DNA from: Dyadobacter sp. CY326
GTDB lineage: Bacteria > Bacteroidota > Bacteroidia > Cytophagales > Spirosomataceae
DNA length: 64,000 nucleotides
Assembly: GCF_021390515.1 (NCBI RefSeq)
Contig: NZ_JAJUXI010000004.1
Span: forward strand, 1-64,000
Direction: 5' to 3'
Shown here piece after piece: positions 18,638 through 27,582 of this stretch (its first letter is position 1; every line of letters starts with the position of its first letter). Position numbers and translations under genes: made by a program. The notes beneath the pieces are model-generated. The model made no database searches. It was not told the origin of the DNA and saw only the letters and a list, made by a program, of their open reading frames with translations.

Positions 18638-19483
18638 ATGAAATTTGGCATTAACACCTACTTATTCTCGTCGCCATTTACGAATGAAAGCGTTTCATTC
18701 TTTCCCAAATTCAAGGAGTGGGGATTTGATTTTGTAGAAATCGCTGTTGAGGAGCCTGAAAATATCAATGCTGAATTTGTAAGAAAAGCATTGGATGACA
18801 ATGAATTAGAATGCAGATCTGTATGTGCAGCAACCGGCCCGGGTCGCGACCTGCGGGGAAATCGCAAAGAGCAAATTACTTCCATCGAATATGTTCAGAC
18901 CCTAATTGACATTGCGCCAATTCTGGGAAGCCAATTAGTTGCCGGGCCGATTTATTCAGCTGTTGGTCGTGCTAATCTTGTTCCTGAGGAGAAGAAGGAG
19001 AAGCAATGGAAGATGGTCGTCAAGAACCTGAAAATTCTGGCTGATTATGCAACCGAGCGCAATGTCAAATTGGCATTGGAGCCACTCAATCGCTATGAAA
19101 CAGATTTGATCAACACTTGCGATCAGGTGCTTAACCTAATCACTGAGGTGGGAAGCGATTCTTTAATGGTGCATCTGGATTCGTTTCACATGAACCTGGA
19201 AGAAAAAGATCCGGCACTTGCTATCAAAAAAGCAGGTGCAAAGCTGGGTTTGCTGCATGCCTCAGGAAGCGACAGGGGCACACCCGGCGGCGATCAGATC
19301 AATTGGGATCGGATATTTGCAGCATTGGACAACATTAATTATCAGGGCGACATTGTCATTGAATCATTTACGCCCGACGTGAAAATTATCGCGAAAGCCG
19401 CTTCCATCTGGCGGCAGGTTGAGCCATCCAAAAAAGCGATCGCCATTGACGGGCTACTGTTCCTGCGCTCACTGGCGTTCTGA
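18638..19483 (+). CDS. Sugar epimerase/isomerase, D-tagatose 3-epimerase-like
   Basis: A 281-residue TIM-barrel protein of the xylose-isomerase-like/AP-endonuclease-2 family. Candidate metal ligands are visible in ALEPLNRYETDLINT (Glu), VHLDSFHMNLEE (Asp, His) and VIESFTPD (Glu), the pattern of ketose 3-epimerases such as D-psicose/D-tagatose 3-epimerase. ATG 18638 lies one base after the upstream stop and is preferred to a frame starting inside that gene. With the transporter and propeller protein upstream it suggests sugar handling; the actual sugar is not determined. Confidence 0.85.
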   Translation: MKFGINTYLFSSPFTNESVSFFPKFKEWGFDFVEIAVEEPENINAEFVRKALDDNELECRSVCAATGPGRDLRGNRKEQITSIEYVQTLIDIAPILGSQLVAGPIYSAVGRANLVPEEKKEKQWKMVVKNLKILADYATERNVKLALEPLNRYETDLINTCDQVLNLITEVGSDSLMVHLDSFHMNLEEKDPALAIKKAGAKLGLLHASGSDRGTPGGDQINWDRIFAALDNINYQGDIVIESFTPDVKIIAKAASIWRQVEPSKKAIAIDGLLFLRSLAF

Positions 19484-19501
19484 TTACATTTAAAAAGGCA
19501 C

Positions 19502-19553
19502 AAAAAAGCTCCTGCAATATCCAACATTATGTTGTATATGCAGGAGCTTTTTG
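19502..19553. terminator. Bidirectional terminator between convergent genes
   Basis: Long stem AAAAAGCTCCTGCA / TGCAGGAGCTTTTT with an AT-rich imperfect extension, lying between the epimerase (ends 19483) and the TonB receptor (ends 19563). T-runs are present on both strands. Confidence 0.88.
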
Positions 19554-19562
19554 ACTTGAACC

Positions 19563-22487
19563 TTAGTTTAACAATCCATCAAATGTAAGTGCTGCATAAT
19601 ACAAGCCGCCCAATGTGGGGCCGCCCGCGTATTGAATATAATTTCTGTTGAAAATATTACTGCCCCCAACCTTAATGCTGGCCTTAATTTGCGGCACTTT
19701 GTAAGTTACTTGCGCATCAACCGTGTGGATTGCCGGAACCGCACCATTCACAAGCGGACTCTCCCACAGGAATGCTTCCTGCCATCTGTAAACGACACTG
19801 AAACCCAGATTTTTTGCAATTTGACGGTTACCAAATTGCACATTGGCTGTCCATTCCGGCGTGTTAAAACCTGTTACGAAAATGTCCGTCGTAGCGTTGG
19901 ATTTGATCTTGTTAAAGCTTGTATTTCCAGAAACTGTGAAGTTTTTATAAAAGTTATAAGTCAGTCCCAACGAAGAGCCGTAGTTGCGGTATTTGTTTTT
20001 TGCATTGGTATAAACACGATAACGATCCTGGCCCGCGTCGCGGTTTGCGTCCAGCATTGCCAATATCGCTGCATCCGTTCCGACTGTCTGACCTCTTGGC
20101 ACATCAACCTGCACTTGCCCAAGGAAACCGTCGTAAGTGTTTGTATAAGCATCCAGGTCAAAAACCAATGTGTTATTCAGGAAAACGCTTTTGTAACCAA
20201 ATTCATAAGAGTGAATCTGCTCCGGACGACCTTTGTCCAACTGTGCCTTTACCAATAAATTACGGTTTGCCAAAGCAGCTTCATTGCGATTAGCGCCAGC
20301 CGCAACCGCAGCATTTACAGCCGCATTGAAATTCACACCAGATGATCGGGTGTAACTGTTGTCCAGATAACCAAGCCCTTCGTTAATGTAAGACAAACTG
20401 CCCACACGCTTTACACGGCCATTATTTACATATGATAGCGCTTCAAAAAGTCCTGGGAAGCGATAACCTTGCTGATAAGTGAAACGAAAGTTGTTGTTAA
20501 CCGTTGGTGAATAAACCGCGGCCAGACGTGGCGTCATTTTCGGGTCAAATTCCGGGTTGTAATCATAACGCAATGAACCAAAAATCTTCAATTTATCCTT
20601 GAAAAACAGCTTGGTAACCTGTGCAAATGCGCCAATTTTCTTGTAATTGATCTTGTCACCAAAAGTGCCGTCTTCCAATTGTTTGCCACGATCTGCGATG
20701 GGTCTTGAAAAGTCGACAAATGTGTTTCCGTCTGGTGTGATTTGATAGTCACGCGCGTCACCGCCGATCAGTAAATCAAAAACCTTTGTATATTTTGACA
20801 AATCCCACTGACCTTCAATGTGATACAAATGACTTTTTTGAACCAAAGCCGCACCACCCGAAGCAGGAGCATCAGGAATGGTCGAAGATTTAATGTCCCA
20901 ATTATTAATGCTGCGGATTAAAGCCTTTTGATCATCAAATGCTTTCGTTCCAGGAACAGCCCTTTTCGCGTCGGCAACTCCGCGTGCAAATTGCGTTGCA
21001 GCTGCCAGGTTCGCGTCCGTTAAAGCGCCGCCATTTTGTTCCGCGTAAGTATTCAATGCCGTTTTATAAGCCGTGCCCCAAGCCGATCCGCTTCCGCCCG
21101 TTGAGAGATCCATGTTATCCGCTAACGGCTTCACATTGAACGAATCGCCGGAATCTTCCAACGACATATATGCTCTTACTAGGAAGTTGCTTCCTTTCAG
21201 GTCAATTTTATGGTTTTGAACAATCACATTGTCAAGCTGGATCTTATTTCCGCGTTGGAAAACGCCGTCCATTTTACCAACACGATAACTGTAAGAAATC
21301 TCAGCCTGATCACTCAAACGATAATGCAAAGCCGCGTCAAATTTCAGGTTATCCACATTTGGGCTTACCAAATCCTTTTCCCAATAACCTGTGCGCGCCA
21401 CATTCAATGTCTGATTTGCTTTGCCATTGATGGTTAAGCCGCTCACAGAAACCGTGTTACTTCCCGCAAGGACGTCGTCGCCATATTTATTCCAGCCGTC
21501 AAATGCCACATTGTTAGCACCATTTAAAGCAGGATAGTTTGGGTTTGCGCTTTTTAGATTGTTTGGGTTTTGGTCCAAACGCGTGTCCGCAAGCCAATCC
21601 GTTCCCTTCATATAACCAAAATTGACTTTGAAAGCGAACTTGTTATTGAATGCTTTGGCATAGCGAATCGCAGTTTCTGTCAAAATGCTCGCATCGCGAC
21701 CTGTGCCGCCGACGTGGTTTACCCCAGTTTTTTGATAAACGCTTAATCCCTGATAGAAGAAAGGGCTTTTGGTCAAGAGGTTAGACATTCCATTGATCGC
21801 ATTCAGACCGTAAAGCGCAGAAGCAGCGCCAGGCGTGATCTCAACGCTCGCAATGTCGAGTTCCGTGGGCCCGATCGCATTGCCCAGTGGCACACCCAAT
21901 GTCGCTGCCTGCATATCGATCCCGTCGACAAGTTGCATGAAACGATAATTACTTGGAATGTTAAAACCGCGTGTATTTGGTATTTTAAAGGTCAGACTTG
22001 AAGTCGTCATCTGAACGCCTTTCACGTTTTCGAGTGCGTCGTAAAATGATGGAGACGGAGATTCGCGAATCGCACGAATGTCCAGTTTCGCAATCGCAAC
22101 GGGCGATTTGAGAATGCTTTCCTCAACCCTGGAAGCAGTAACTACAATCTCCTGAGCGAGTTGCGTCTGTGTAACCAGCTCAACATTCAAGTTTGAGCCG
22201 GGGCTGGTAACTTCAAATTCCTGAGTCTGAAAACCAACACTCGTGATGATCAGGGTGAAGGGATATTTTGCTTTTGAACGCAACTTAAATGTTCCGTCGC
22301 CTTCCGTTGTTGTCCCGGTTACGGTTCCTTTAATTAAAACGCTTACGCCCGGTAATGCACTTTTATCCGTTTTGTCAATAATTTTTCCTGAGATCTCAAT
22401 GAAATTGTTTCCTTGTCCGAACGTAATGAGAGGGATAAAAAGTAAAATGAAGAGGGAAAGCTTTGCGGCTTGGTAAATTATTTTCAT
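19563..22487 (-). CDS. TonB-dependent outer-membrane receptor
   Basis: A 974-residue receptor: signal peptide (to LITFGQ), an N-terminal carboxypeptidase-regulatory-like domain (about 30-115: ISGKIIDKTDKSALPGVSVLIKG), a plug domain (EEIVVTASRVEESILKSPVAI, VEITPGAASALYGLNAINGM) and a long beta-barrel ending in ALTFDGLLN. It should import an unknown ligand across the outer membrane. No SusD-like lipoprotein follows, so it is not a standard SusC/SusD pair. A full -33/-7 promoter lies at 22531-22561 and the gene appears to be transcribed alone. Confidence 0.93.
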   Translation of the reverse strand: MKIIYQAAKLSLFILLFIPLITFGQGNNFIEISGKIIDKTDKSALPGVSVLIKGTVTGTTTEGDGTFKLRSKAKYPFTLIITSVGFQTQEFEVTSPGSNLNVELVTQTQLAQEIVVTASRVEESILKSPVAIAKLDIRAIRESPSPSFYDALENVKGVQMTTSSLTFKIPNTRGFNIPSNYRFMQLVDGIDMQAATLGVPLGNAIGPTELDIASVEITPGAASALYGLNAINGMSNLLTKSPFFYQGLSVYQKTGVNHVGGTGRDASILTETAIRYAKAFNNKFAFKVNFGYMKGTDWLADTRLDQNPNNLKSANPNYPALNGANNVAFDGWNKYGDDVLAGSNTVSVSGLTINGKANQTLNVARTGYWEKDLVSPNVDNLKFDAALHYRLSDQAEISYSYRVGKMDGVFQRGNKIQLDNVIVQNHKIDLKGSNFLVRAYMSLEDSGDSFNVKPLADNMDLSTGGSGSAWGTAYKTALNTYAEQNGGALTDANLAAATQFARGVADAKRAVPGTKAFDDQKALIRSINNWDIKSSTIPDAPASGGAALVQKSHLYHIEGQWDLSKYTKVFDLLIGGDARDYQITPDGNTFVDFSRPIADRGKQLEDGTFGDKINYKKIGAFAQVTKLFFKDKLKIFGSLRYDYNPEFDPKMTPRLAAVYSPTVNNNFRFTYQQGYRFPGLFEALSYVNNGRVKRVGSLSYINEGLGYLDNSYTRSSGVNFNAAVNAAVAAGANRNEAALANRNLLVKAQLDKGRPEQIHSYEFGYKSVFLNNTLVFDLDAYTNTYDGFLGQVQVDVPRGQTVGTDAAILAMLDANRDAGQDRYRVYTNAKNKYRNYGSSLGLTYNFYKNFTVSGNTSFNKIKSNATTDIFVTGFNTPEWTANVQFGNRQIAKNLGFSVVYRWQEAFLWESPLVNGAVPAIHTVDAQVTYKVPQIKASIKVGGSNIFNRNYIQYAGGPTLGGLYYAALTFDGLLN

Positions 22488-22530
22488 AAATGTAAAAATG
22501 TGGTTTGTCTTACTCTATAAAATTGGTAGA

Positions 22531-22561
22531 CAAAAGTATGCGTCTTTTCGCTAAGCACCAA
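22531..22561 (-). promoter_or_regulatory. Promoter of the TonB receptor at 19563
   Basis: Minus-strand TTG (22559-22561), 20 nt, TACTTTTG (22531-22538), ending 44 nt before the ATG. Confidence 0.6.
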
Positions 22562-22613
22562 TTATTTAGCTAAAAGATTCATTTACATTTTTCTAAATCA
22601 TGGTAACGCACCA

Positions 22614-22643
22614 TAAAAAAATGTCCCGGATGCGTTCCGGGAC
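22614..22643 (-). terminator. Terminator of the T9SS surface protein gene at 22676
   Basis: Minus-strand stem GTCCCGGAA / TTCCGGGAC-type hairpin (22623-22643) followed by A and a run of seven Ts. Confidence 0.85.
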
Positions 22644-22675
22644 GTGTGTGAGTGTGTAAAAATTAAATCTAATGT

Positions 22676-23674
22676 CTAGTTTTTGAAAATCTTGCCTGAT
22701 TTGACCGAGCCATCTTTTTGCGTAATGCTAATCAAGTAAACCCCCGCTGGAAGCTCCTGTAAATTGATCTTTTTTTGTGGCTCACTGACCTCGACAAACG
22801 TTTTTCCATTGCTGCTTGTAACGCTCATTGATTTGAATGATGCCCAATCAGCAGATTCAATTGAAACCCAATCCTGCACTGGATTCGGATGAAATGTTAG
22901 ATCATAGTTGCCTTTTAAATGCACTTCCCGAACCCTACTATAAGCATAACTTCCATCTTTATCCATCATTTTAAGCCGATATAAATTTTCGCCTTTCAAT
23001 GGATTTCTGTGTTCGAATGCATAATTCGTTCGCATTTTACTTTCGCCAGAAGCGTCAACATGGCCAATTTCTTTCCACGTTTTGCCATTAGCGCTATGCT
23101 GAATTTCGAAATGATCACTATTGCTCTCCTCCGAAGTACTCCAAGTTAACAACGCCCGATCCTCATTGCCAATAGCCACAAAGTCGATAAGCTTGACCGG
23201 TAAAATGCTTCCAGACTCGGTGGCCGTTACAACAACCATCTCCTTTGATGCAACAATCTCTTCCAAATAATGCGTATTCACATTCACCGCACTCAAATTA
23301 GTAGGAACAGAATAAATCAAATCTTCCTTCGCAAACGAAAACTGCAAAAGCGACTCATCATTCCCATTAAGCTCGGATGGGGCATATTGCATTCCGATTT
23401 TCCCGGTGAAGTTGATTTGATTAGAAAATTTGTAAACGCGGTTAATGCTGTTGGTAGGCTTTCCGACAATGGCAACATCTGAATGTATTAGGCTATTGTT
23501 TTTCAAAACCAAATCCTGGGACGGAGCGAGTGATAGGCCGTTGATGGTAATGACTGCTCCGGTTTGAATGGTTAGATCGATATTGCCGGTAAGAAGCTGT
23601 GCTTGGGTAGTTAGTGCAATTGGCCAAAAGAGAAATAGCAAAGCAGCATGTACACTGTTCATAATACTAAACAT
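22676..23674 (-). CDS. Secreted protein with T9SS C-terminal sorting domain
   Basis: A 332-residue protein with an N-terminal signal peptide (FLFWPIALTTQAQ). The N-terminal half is beta-rich and not recognised. The middle has the fibronectin-like segment common before T9SS domains (ALLTWSTSEESNSDHFEIQHS ... LYRLKMMDKDGSYAYSRV). The end (LTFHPNPVQDWVSIES ... LPAGVYLISITQKDGSVKSGKIFKN) is a type A sorting domain. It lies 14 nt downstream of the frameshifted gene at 23689, so the two were probably co-transcribed. Confidence 0.82.
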   Translation of the reverse strand: MFSIMNSVHAALLFLFWPIALTTQAQLLTGNIDLTIQTGAVITINGLSLAPSQDLVLKNNSLIHSDVAIVGKPTNSINRVYKFSNQINFTGKIGMQYAPSELNGNDESLLQFSFAKEDLIYSVPTNLSAVNVNTHYLEEIVASKEMVVVTATESGSILPVKLIDFVAIGNEDRALLTWSTSEESNSDHFEIQHSANGKTWKEIGHVDASGESKMRTNYAFEHRNPLKGENLYRLKMMDKDGSYAYSRVREVHLKGNYDLTFHPNPVQDWVSIESADWASFKSMSVTSSNGKTFVEVSEPQKKINLQELPAGVYLISITQKDGSVKSGKIFKN

Positions 23675-23688
23675 TTGTAAATTAGATA

Positions 23689-24818
23689 TTATTGCTTTAG
23701 AACTAACCTTCCGTTGAAATGGCCGTCTTCGTTGGCCTTGAATATTTCGAATCCACTCGCACCAGGATTTTCAACTTCAATGTGTATCATGTCCCCTTGA
23801 ATAAGCTGCAAATCGAGTGAAGATTTTGTCGCACCCGAAAAATTACTTTTGAAATACTCATTTGCCACTGAAATGGAGTTTCCGTTTCTTGTCCTTATAA
23901 AGCTCGTTAGGACATCGTAGGTTTCTATGTCAAATGGCTTATTCCACGTGAGCTTCAAATCGAAATGATAAATACCGTTAACAGGTGCTATAAAGGTGCT
24001 ATGGGGAGAAGCATTTAAATCATTGTAATTTCCGCTAATGTCATAATCTTGATTTGCAAAAGCGACCTTCACGGTCGACCCGGGAGCCAAGATTTCACTC
24101 CCCCCTCCCTGCACCCCACTCGCCCGAAACGCGACATTCCCCACAATATTCTCCCAAGTAGCGTTCCCATTCCCATCCGAGGTAAGCACTTTTCCTGCTC
24201 CGGGGGATTGTCCCGGTCCTGAGATTTTAACCGGTCCGCTTACTTCAAGTGCGGTGCCGTTTGTGTTTGCACTGGAAGCAAAAACACCGGTTCCGTTTGA
24301 AATAGCAGCGCCTACAACTCCTCTTCCATTTTGCGAAACACCTCTTATTCCGATGGCATCTACACTATTGCCTGTAATGGCTGAGGATGTCGGCGCATCA
24401 TTGGTGTTTTCGATAAAAAATGCTGCCCCAGGACCATTTCCTGTTTTTGCATATGGAAGCGCCAGATTCGCTTCCGCGCCAATTGGACTCCAAACAGGAT
24501 TCTGAGATGTTCCGGAATTGTAGTAGAACCCAGCTTTACCAATTGCTGCGTTTGTATTATATACAAGCAAAGCATTCGCCGGATTAGGGATAGTTGTGTT
24601 GTCTGAAAGTGATTGTAGCGCAATGCGGGGGATCAAAAGTCCTTTGTCCGTTCCCCAACATCCAGCGCGGCGCTGGGATCGGGTTGGAGGGTGTTGATGC
24701 CGACACCTTGTGCGAAAATGCTTTGACCTGCAAATAGGAGGGCTGCTGTAAATGCAACTTTGAAAATCTTCGAAGGGGACGTTCCGGTTTTTTGTAATGG
24801 AAACATTCGTTTTCTCAT
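23689..24818 (-). pseudogene. Frameshifted exported surface protein (C1q/TNF-like end)
   Basis: From ATG 24818 the frame encodes a signal peptide (AALLFAGQSIFAQ) and the opening GVGINTLQPDPSAALDVG typical of Bacteroidetes tail-fibre-like surface proteins. It then breaks in a G-run. The other frame continues with GTDKGLLIPRIALQSLSDN and runs for about 330 residues to 23689. On the plus strand the run is four Cs at 24653-24656; one extra base would restore a ~377-residue protein. The last ~140 residues (NVAFRASGVQGG ... PHSTFIAPVNGIYHFDLKL) look like a C1q/TNF-like jelly roll. It could be a real inactivation, a phase-variable run or a sequencing error. Confidence 0.8.
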
Positions 24819-24883
24819 CTTGTTTTGGTGGATAGTGTGAAAATATACCTGGGTCCAAGATGGATGAGAAAGGTATGCTAGAT

Positions 24884-24913
24884 AAAAAAAGCCCTGGAAG
24901 TTCTTTCCAAGGC
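24884..24913 (-). terminator. Terminator of mqo
   Basis: Minus-strand stem GCCTTGGAA / TTCCaGGGC (one mismatch) followed by seven Ts, 53 nt past the mqo stop codon. Confidence 0.8.
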
Positions 24914-24966
24914 TTACTAAAATTATGTATTTGCACAAATCAATCAAGACAGCGCAATGTGGTATA

Positions 24967-26493
24967 TCAAGCAGTCAGCTCCTCCGAATAATGCGACGCG
25001 CCGAGCTGTAAAACTTCGGTTGTCCATGCGCGGGTTTTGGCTGCGAGTTCGGCATCTTTGGCTAGTGATTTGCCGTAAGACGGGATGATTTTTTTGAGTT
25101 CCGCCTGCCATTCGGCTAACTTGGCTTCTTTAAAGCACTTATGAATCAGTTCGAGCATAATGGAAACGGATGTGGAAGCGCCCGGAGATGCACCTAGCAA
25201 TGCTGCAAGTGAACCGTCTGCGGCAGTTACCATTTCGGTGCCGAATTCAAGCACGCCGCCCACTTTTTTGTCTTTTTTAATCACCTGAACACGCTGTCCG
25301 GCCATTTCCAGATCCCAGTCTTCCAGTTTCGCTTCCGGCAGATAATCTTTCAATGCTTCCAGTCTGTCTTCCGGCGATTGCCTCACCTGGTCGATCAGAT
25401 ATTTGGTCAAAGGAATGTTATGAATTCCCGCTGCAAGCATCGGGCGAATATTGTCTAATTTGATCGACAAAGGCAAATCTAGGAATGATCCGTTTTTCAA
25501 AAACTTGGTGGAAAAACCAGCATAAGGGCCAAACAGAAGCGCTTTTTTGCCGTCGATCATCCGTGTGTCCAAGTGAGGAACGGACATTGGAGGTGAGCCA
25601 ACGGAGGCCTTTCCGTAAACCTTGGCCTGGTGTCTTTCAATGATATCCTGGTTGTTGCATACAAGCCACTGACCGCTGACAGGGAATCCGCCAAAACCTT
25701 TTCCTTCCGGAATGTTCGACTTTTCGAGAAGAGGCAATGAGCCGCCGCCTGCTCCGATAAATACAAACTTGGTTTGAACGCTGGTTGTTTTCTTAGTCGC
25801 ACGGTCTTTCACTTCGACGATCCAGGAGCCGTCTTTCTTTTTCTCAAAATCATCGACCTCGTGATTCAAATATAAATTAACGCCTTCCTGTTCTTCCAAA
25901 TATTCAAACATGAATTTGGTAAGCGTTCCAAAGTTGACATCAGTTCCCAGCTCCATTTTGGTCGCGGCCACTTTATCGTCCGGATTTCTGCCATCCATCA
26001 CCAACGGAATCCAGTTGCTGATCTCATTTTTATCCTCCGAAAATTCCATCCCATGGAAAAGGTGATGTTTTGTAAGGCCCTCGTAGCGTTTTTTGAGATA
26101 GTCAACATTGTCATCACCCCATACAAAGCTTAGATGTGGAATGTTGTGGATAAATGCATCAGGTGACTCAATGATCCCATTTTCAACGAGATAGGACCAA
26201 AATTCTTTTGAAACCTCAAACGATTCAGCAATTTTGATTGCCTTCACAGTTTCAACAGAGCCGTCTTCCAATTGGGGCGTATAATTCAATTCGCAAAAAG
26301 CGGAATGTCCGGTTCCAGCATTATTCCAAGGGTCAGAGCTTTCAGCCGTAACCCGGTCGAGTCGTTCGAAAATCGAAATCGTGATCGCCGGATTCAGTTT
26401 TTTAAGCAAAACTCCCAGCGTGGCACTCATGATACCGGCCCCAATTAAAACAACATCAGGGGAGATCGTTTCAGAAGAATTTTTGGTAATCAT
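24967..26493 (-). CDS. mqo: Malate:quinone oxidoreductase
   Basis: This FAD-dependent peripheral membrane enzyme oxidises malate to oxaloacetate and passes electrons to quinone, bypassing NAD-linked malate dehydrogenase. The 508 residues are full length. The FAD dinucleotide loop is LIGAGIMSATLGVLL (about residues 16-30), followed by the family signature ESSDPWNNAGTGHSAFCELNYTP and further on FGPYAGFSTKFLKNGS and GASPGASTSVSIMLEL. It is transcribed alone with its own terminator. Confidence 0.96.
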   Translation of the reverse strand: MITKNSSETISPDVVLIGAGIMSATLGVLLKKLNPAITISIFERLDRVTAESSDPWNNAGTGHSAFCELNYTPQLEDGSVETVKAIKIAESFEVSKEFWSYLVENGIIESPDAFIHNIPHLSFVWGDDNVDYLKKRYEGLTKHHLFHGMEFSEDKNEISNWIPLVMDGRNPDDKVAATKMELGTDVNFGTLTKFMFEYLEEQEGVNLYLNHEVDDFEKKKDGSWIVEVKDRATKKTTSVQTKFVFIGAGGGSLPLLEKSNIPEGKGFGGFPVSGQWLVCNNQDIIERHQAKVYGKASVGSPPMSVPHLDTRMIDGKKALLFGPYAGFSTKFLKNGSFLDLPLSIKLDNIRPMLAAGIHNIPLTKYLIDQVRQSPEDRLEALKDYLPEAKLEDWDLEMAGQRVQVIKKDKKVGGVLEFGTEMVTAADGSLAALLGASPGASTSVSIMLELIHKCFKEAKLAEWQAELKKIIPSYGKSLAKDAELAAKTRAWTTEVLQLGASHYSEELTA

Positions 26494-26673
26494 CGGAGAA
26501 AAAATAGTATGTTAATGGGACGTATAACCCCGGAAAAGTACAATAAATTGATTGTCAGAGTTAACATAACACATCTTAACCCGAAAATAGTTTAATTTCA
26601 AAAATAAAAGTTAGACGTTTTACAAGTTCTTGATTTGAAGCAAATAAAACTTGGGACGGTGAAAAAAGGGCAT

Positions 26674-26703
26674 AAAAAAAGCTGCCTACAAACGTAAGCA
26701 GCC
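26674..26703 (-). terminator. Terminator of the collagen-like lipoprotein gene
   Basis: Minus-strand stem GCTGC-TTAC / GTAgGCAGC followed by seven Ts, about 20 nt past the stop at 26725. Confidence 0.8.
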
Positions 26704-26724
26704 CAATATTTTCAAAACTAATTT

Positions 26725-27309
26725 TTACAAATCTGCTTCAATGAAATCAGATTCTTTGATGTTTAATGCTTTGACAACAGCATTATAATCTTTCCAATCC
26801 ACCGTTGCATTCGCGCGTCTGAATGATTCCGTAGGAACAAGTATAACTCGTATTGACTCGAAAACGCGATCTGGCGCCGTTGGCTGATCCTCTGACCAGC
26901 TTATCGGTCTTATATCAACAAAGAATGTTCTTCCGTTGCGAAGCGATTGTTTGAAATTGAATGTTGTAGACTTGCCTGCTGAAAATTCAACAACTCCTGG
27001 CAATGACCACCACCAATTCTGGCTCTTAACATAAACAAACACACCGCAAGTGCTCAGGAATGTAGTATCGGCTGGTGTCAGGTTGCTGATCCCGAATGTG
27101 TAACCACCTTTATCAGACTTAACCGAGGCAGTTGTGATCACTCTCGCACCCAACGCGTCTTCACCGGCAACGCCTGTATCACCTTTCATACCAGCTGGTC
27201 CCGCGGGTCCCGCAGGCCCTGCTGGTCCAACGTCACCTTTGTCACCGTCGCAACCAAGCGATATTCCAATAACAGCTATCCAGGCGCAGAAAATTAGTTT
27301 TTTCATCAT
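26725..27309 (-). CDS. Lipoprotein with short collagen-like repeat
   Basis: A 194-residue lipoprotein: signal peptide with lipobox ISLGC (Cys20). Directly after it comes a collagen-like Gly-X-Y stretch (GDVGPAGPAGPAGPAG, then MKGDTGVAGEDA; about residues 25-52), followed by a ~140-residue globular domain with LRNGRTFFVDIRPISWSEDQ. The Gly-X-Y part could form a trimer that lifts the C-terminal domain from the outer membrane; that is inference. A minus-strand TATATTTG at 27346-27353 is a candidate -7 element without a clear -33. Confidence 0.8.
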   Translation of the reverse strand: MMKKLIFCAWIAVIGISLGCDGDKGDVGPAGPAGPAGPAGMKGDTGVAGEDALGARVITTASVKSDKGGYTFGISNLTPADTTFLSTCGVFVYVKSQNWWWSLPGVVEFSAGKSTTFNFKQSLRNGRTFFVDIRPISWSEDQPTAPDRVFESIRVILVPTESFRRANATVDWKDYNAVVKALNIKESDFIEADL

Positions 27310-27582
27310 ATTAAAAGTTGTTTAAGTTTTAGATTCGCGTTCCGGCAAATATAATCACGATTTTGTCGGATCACGAAAAAATCGTGCCGTTAACATTGTT
27401 ACAAGGTGCAAATAGAATTAGTATGACGAATAAATTGGGAGAATTCTGTAAAAAATGCCGACGAACTTGTTCCGCCTGCAAATAATTGTAAATTTGTTAA
27501 CTAAATAAAAGTGGATAATCGTCGTTTCCAACAAATAAAACAGTACATTTTCAACTGAGCAATATAATTAAATGGTCCTTAT

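Noticed and set aside
19563..22487. SusC of a polysaccharide utilisation locus
   Set aside because: No SusD-like gene or glycoside hydrolase follows; its 3' side has a terminator and a convergent gene.
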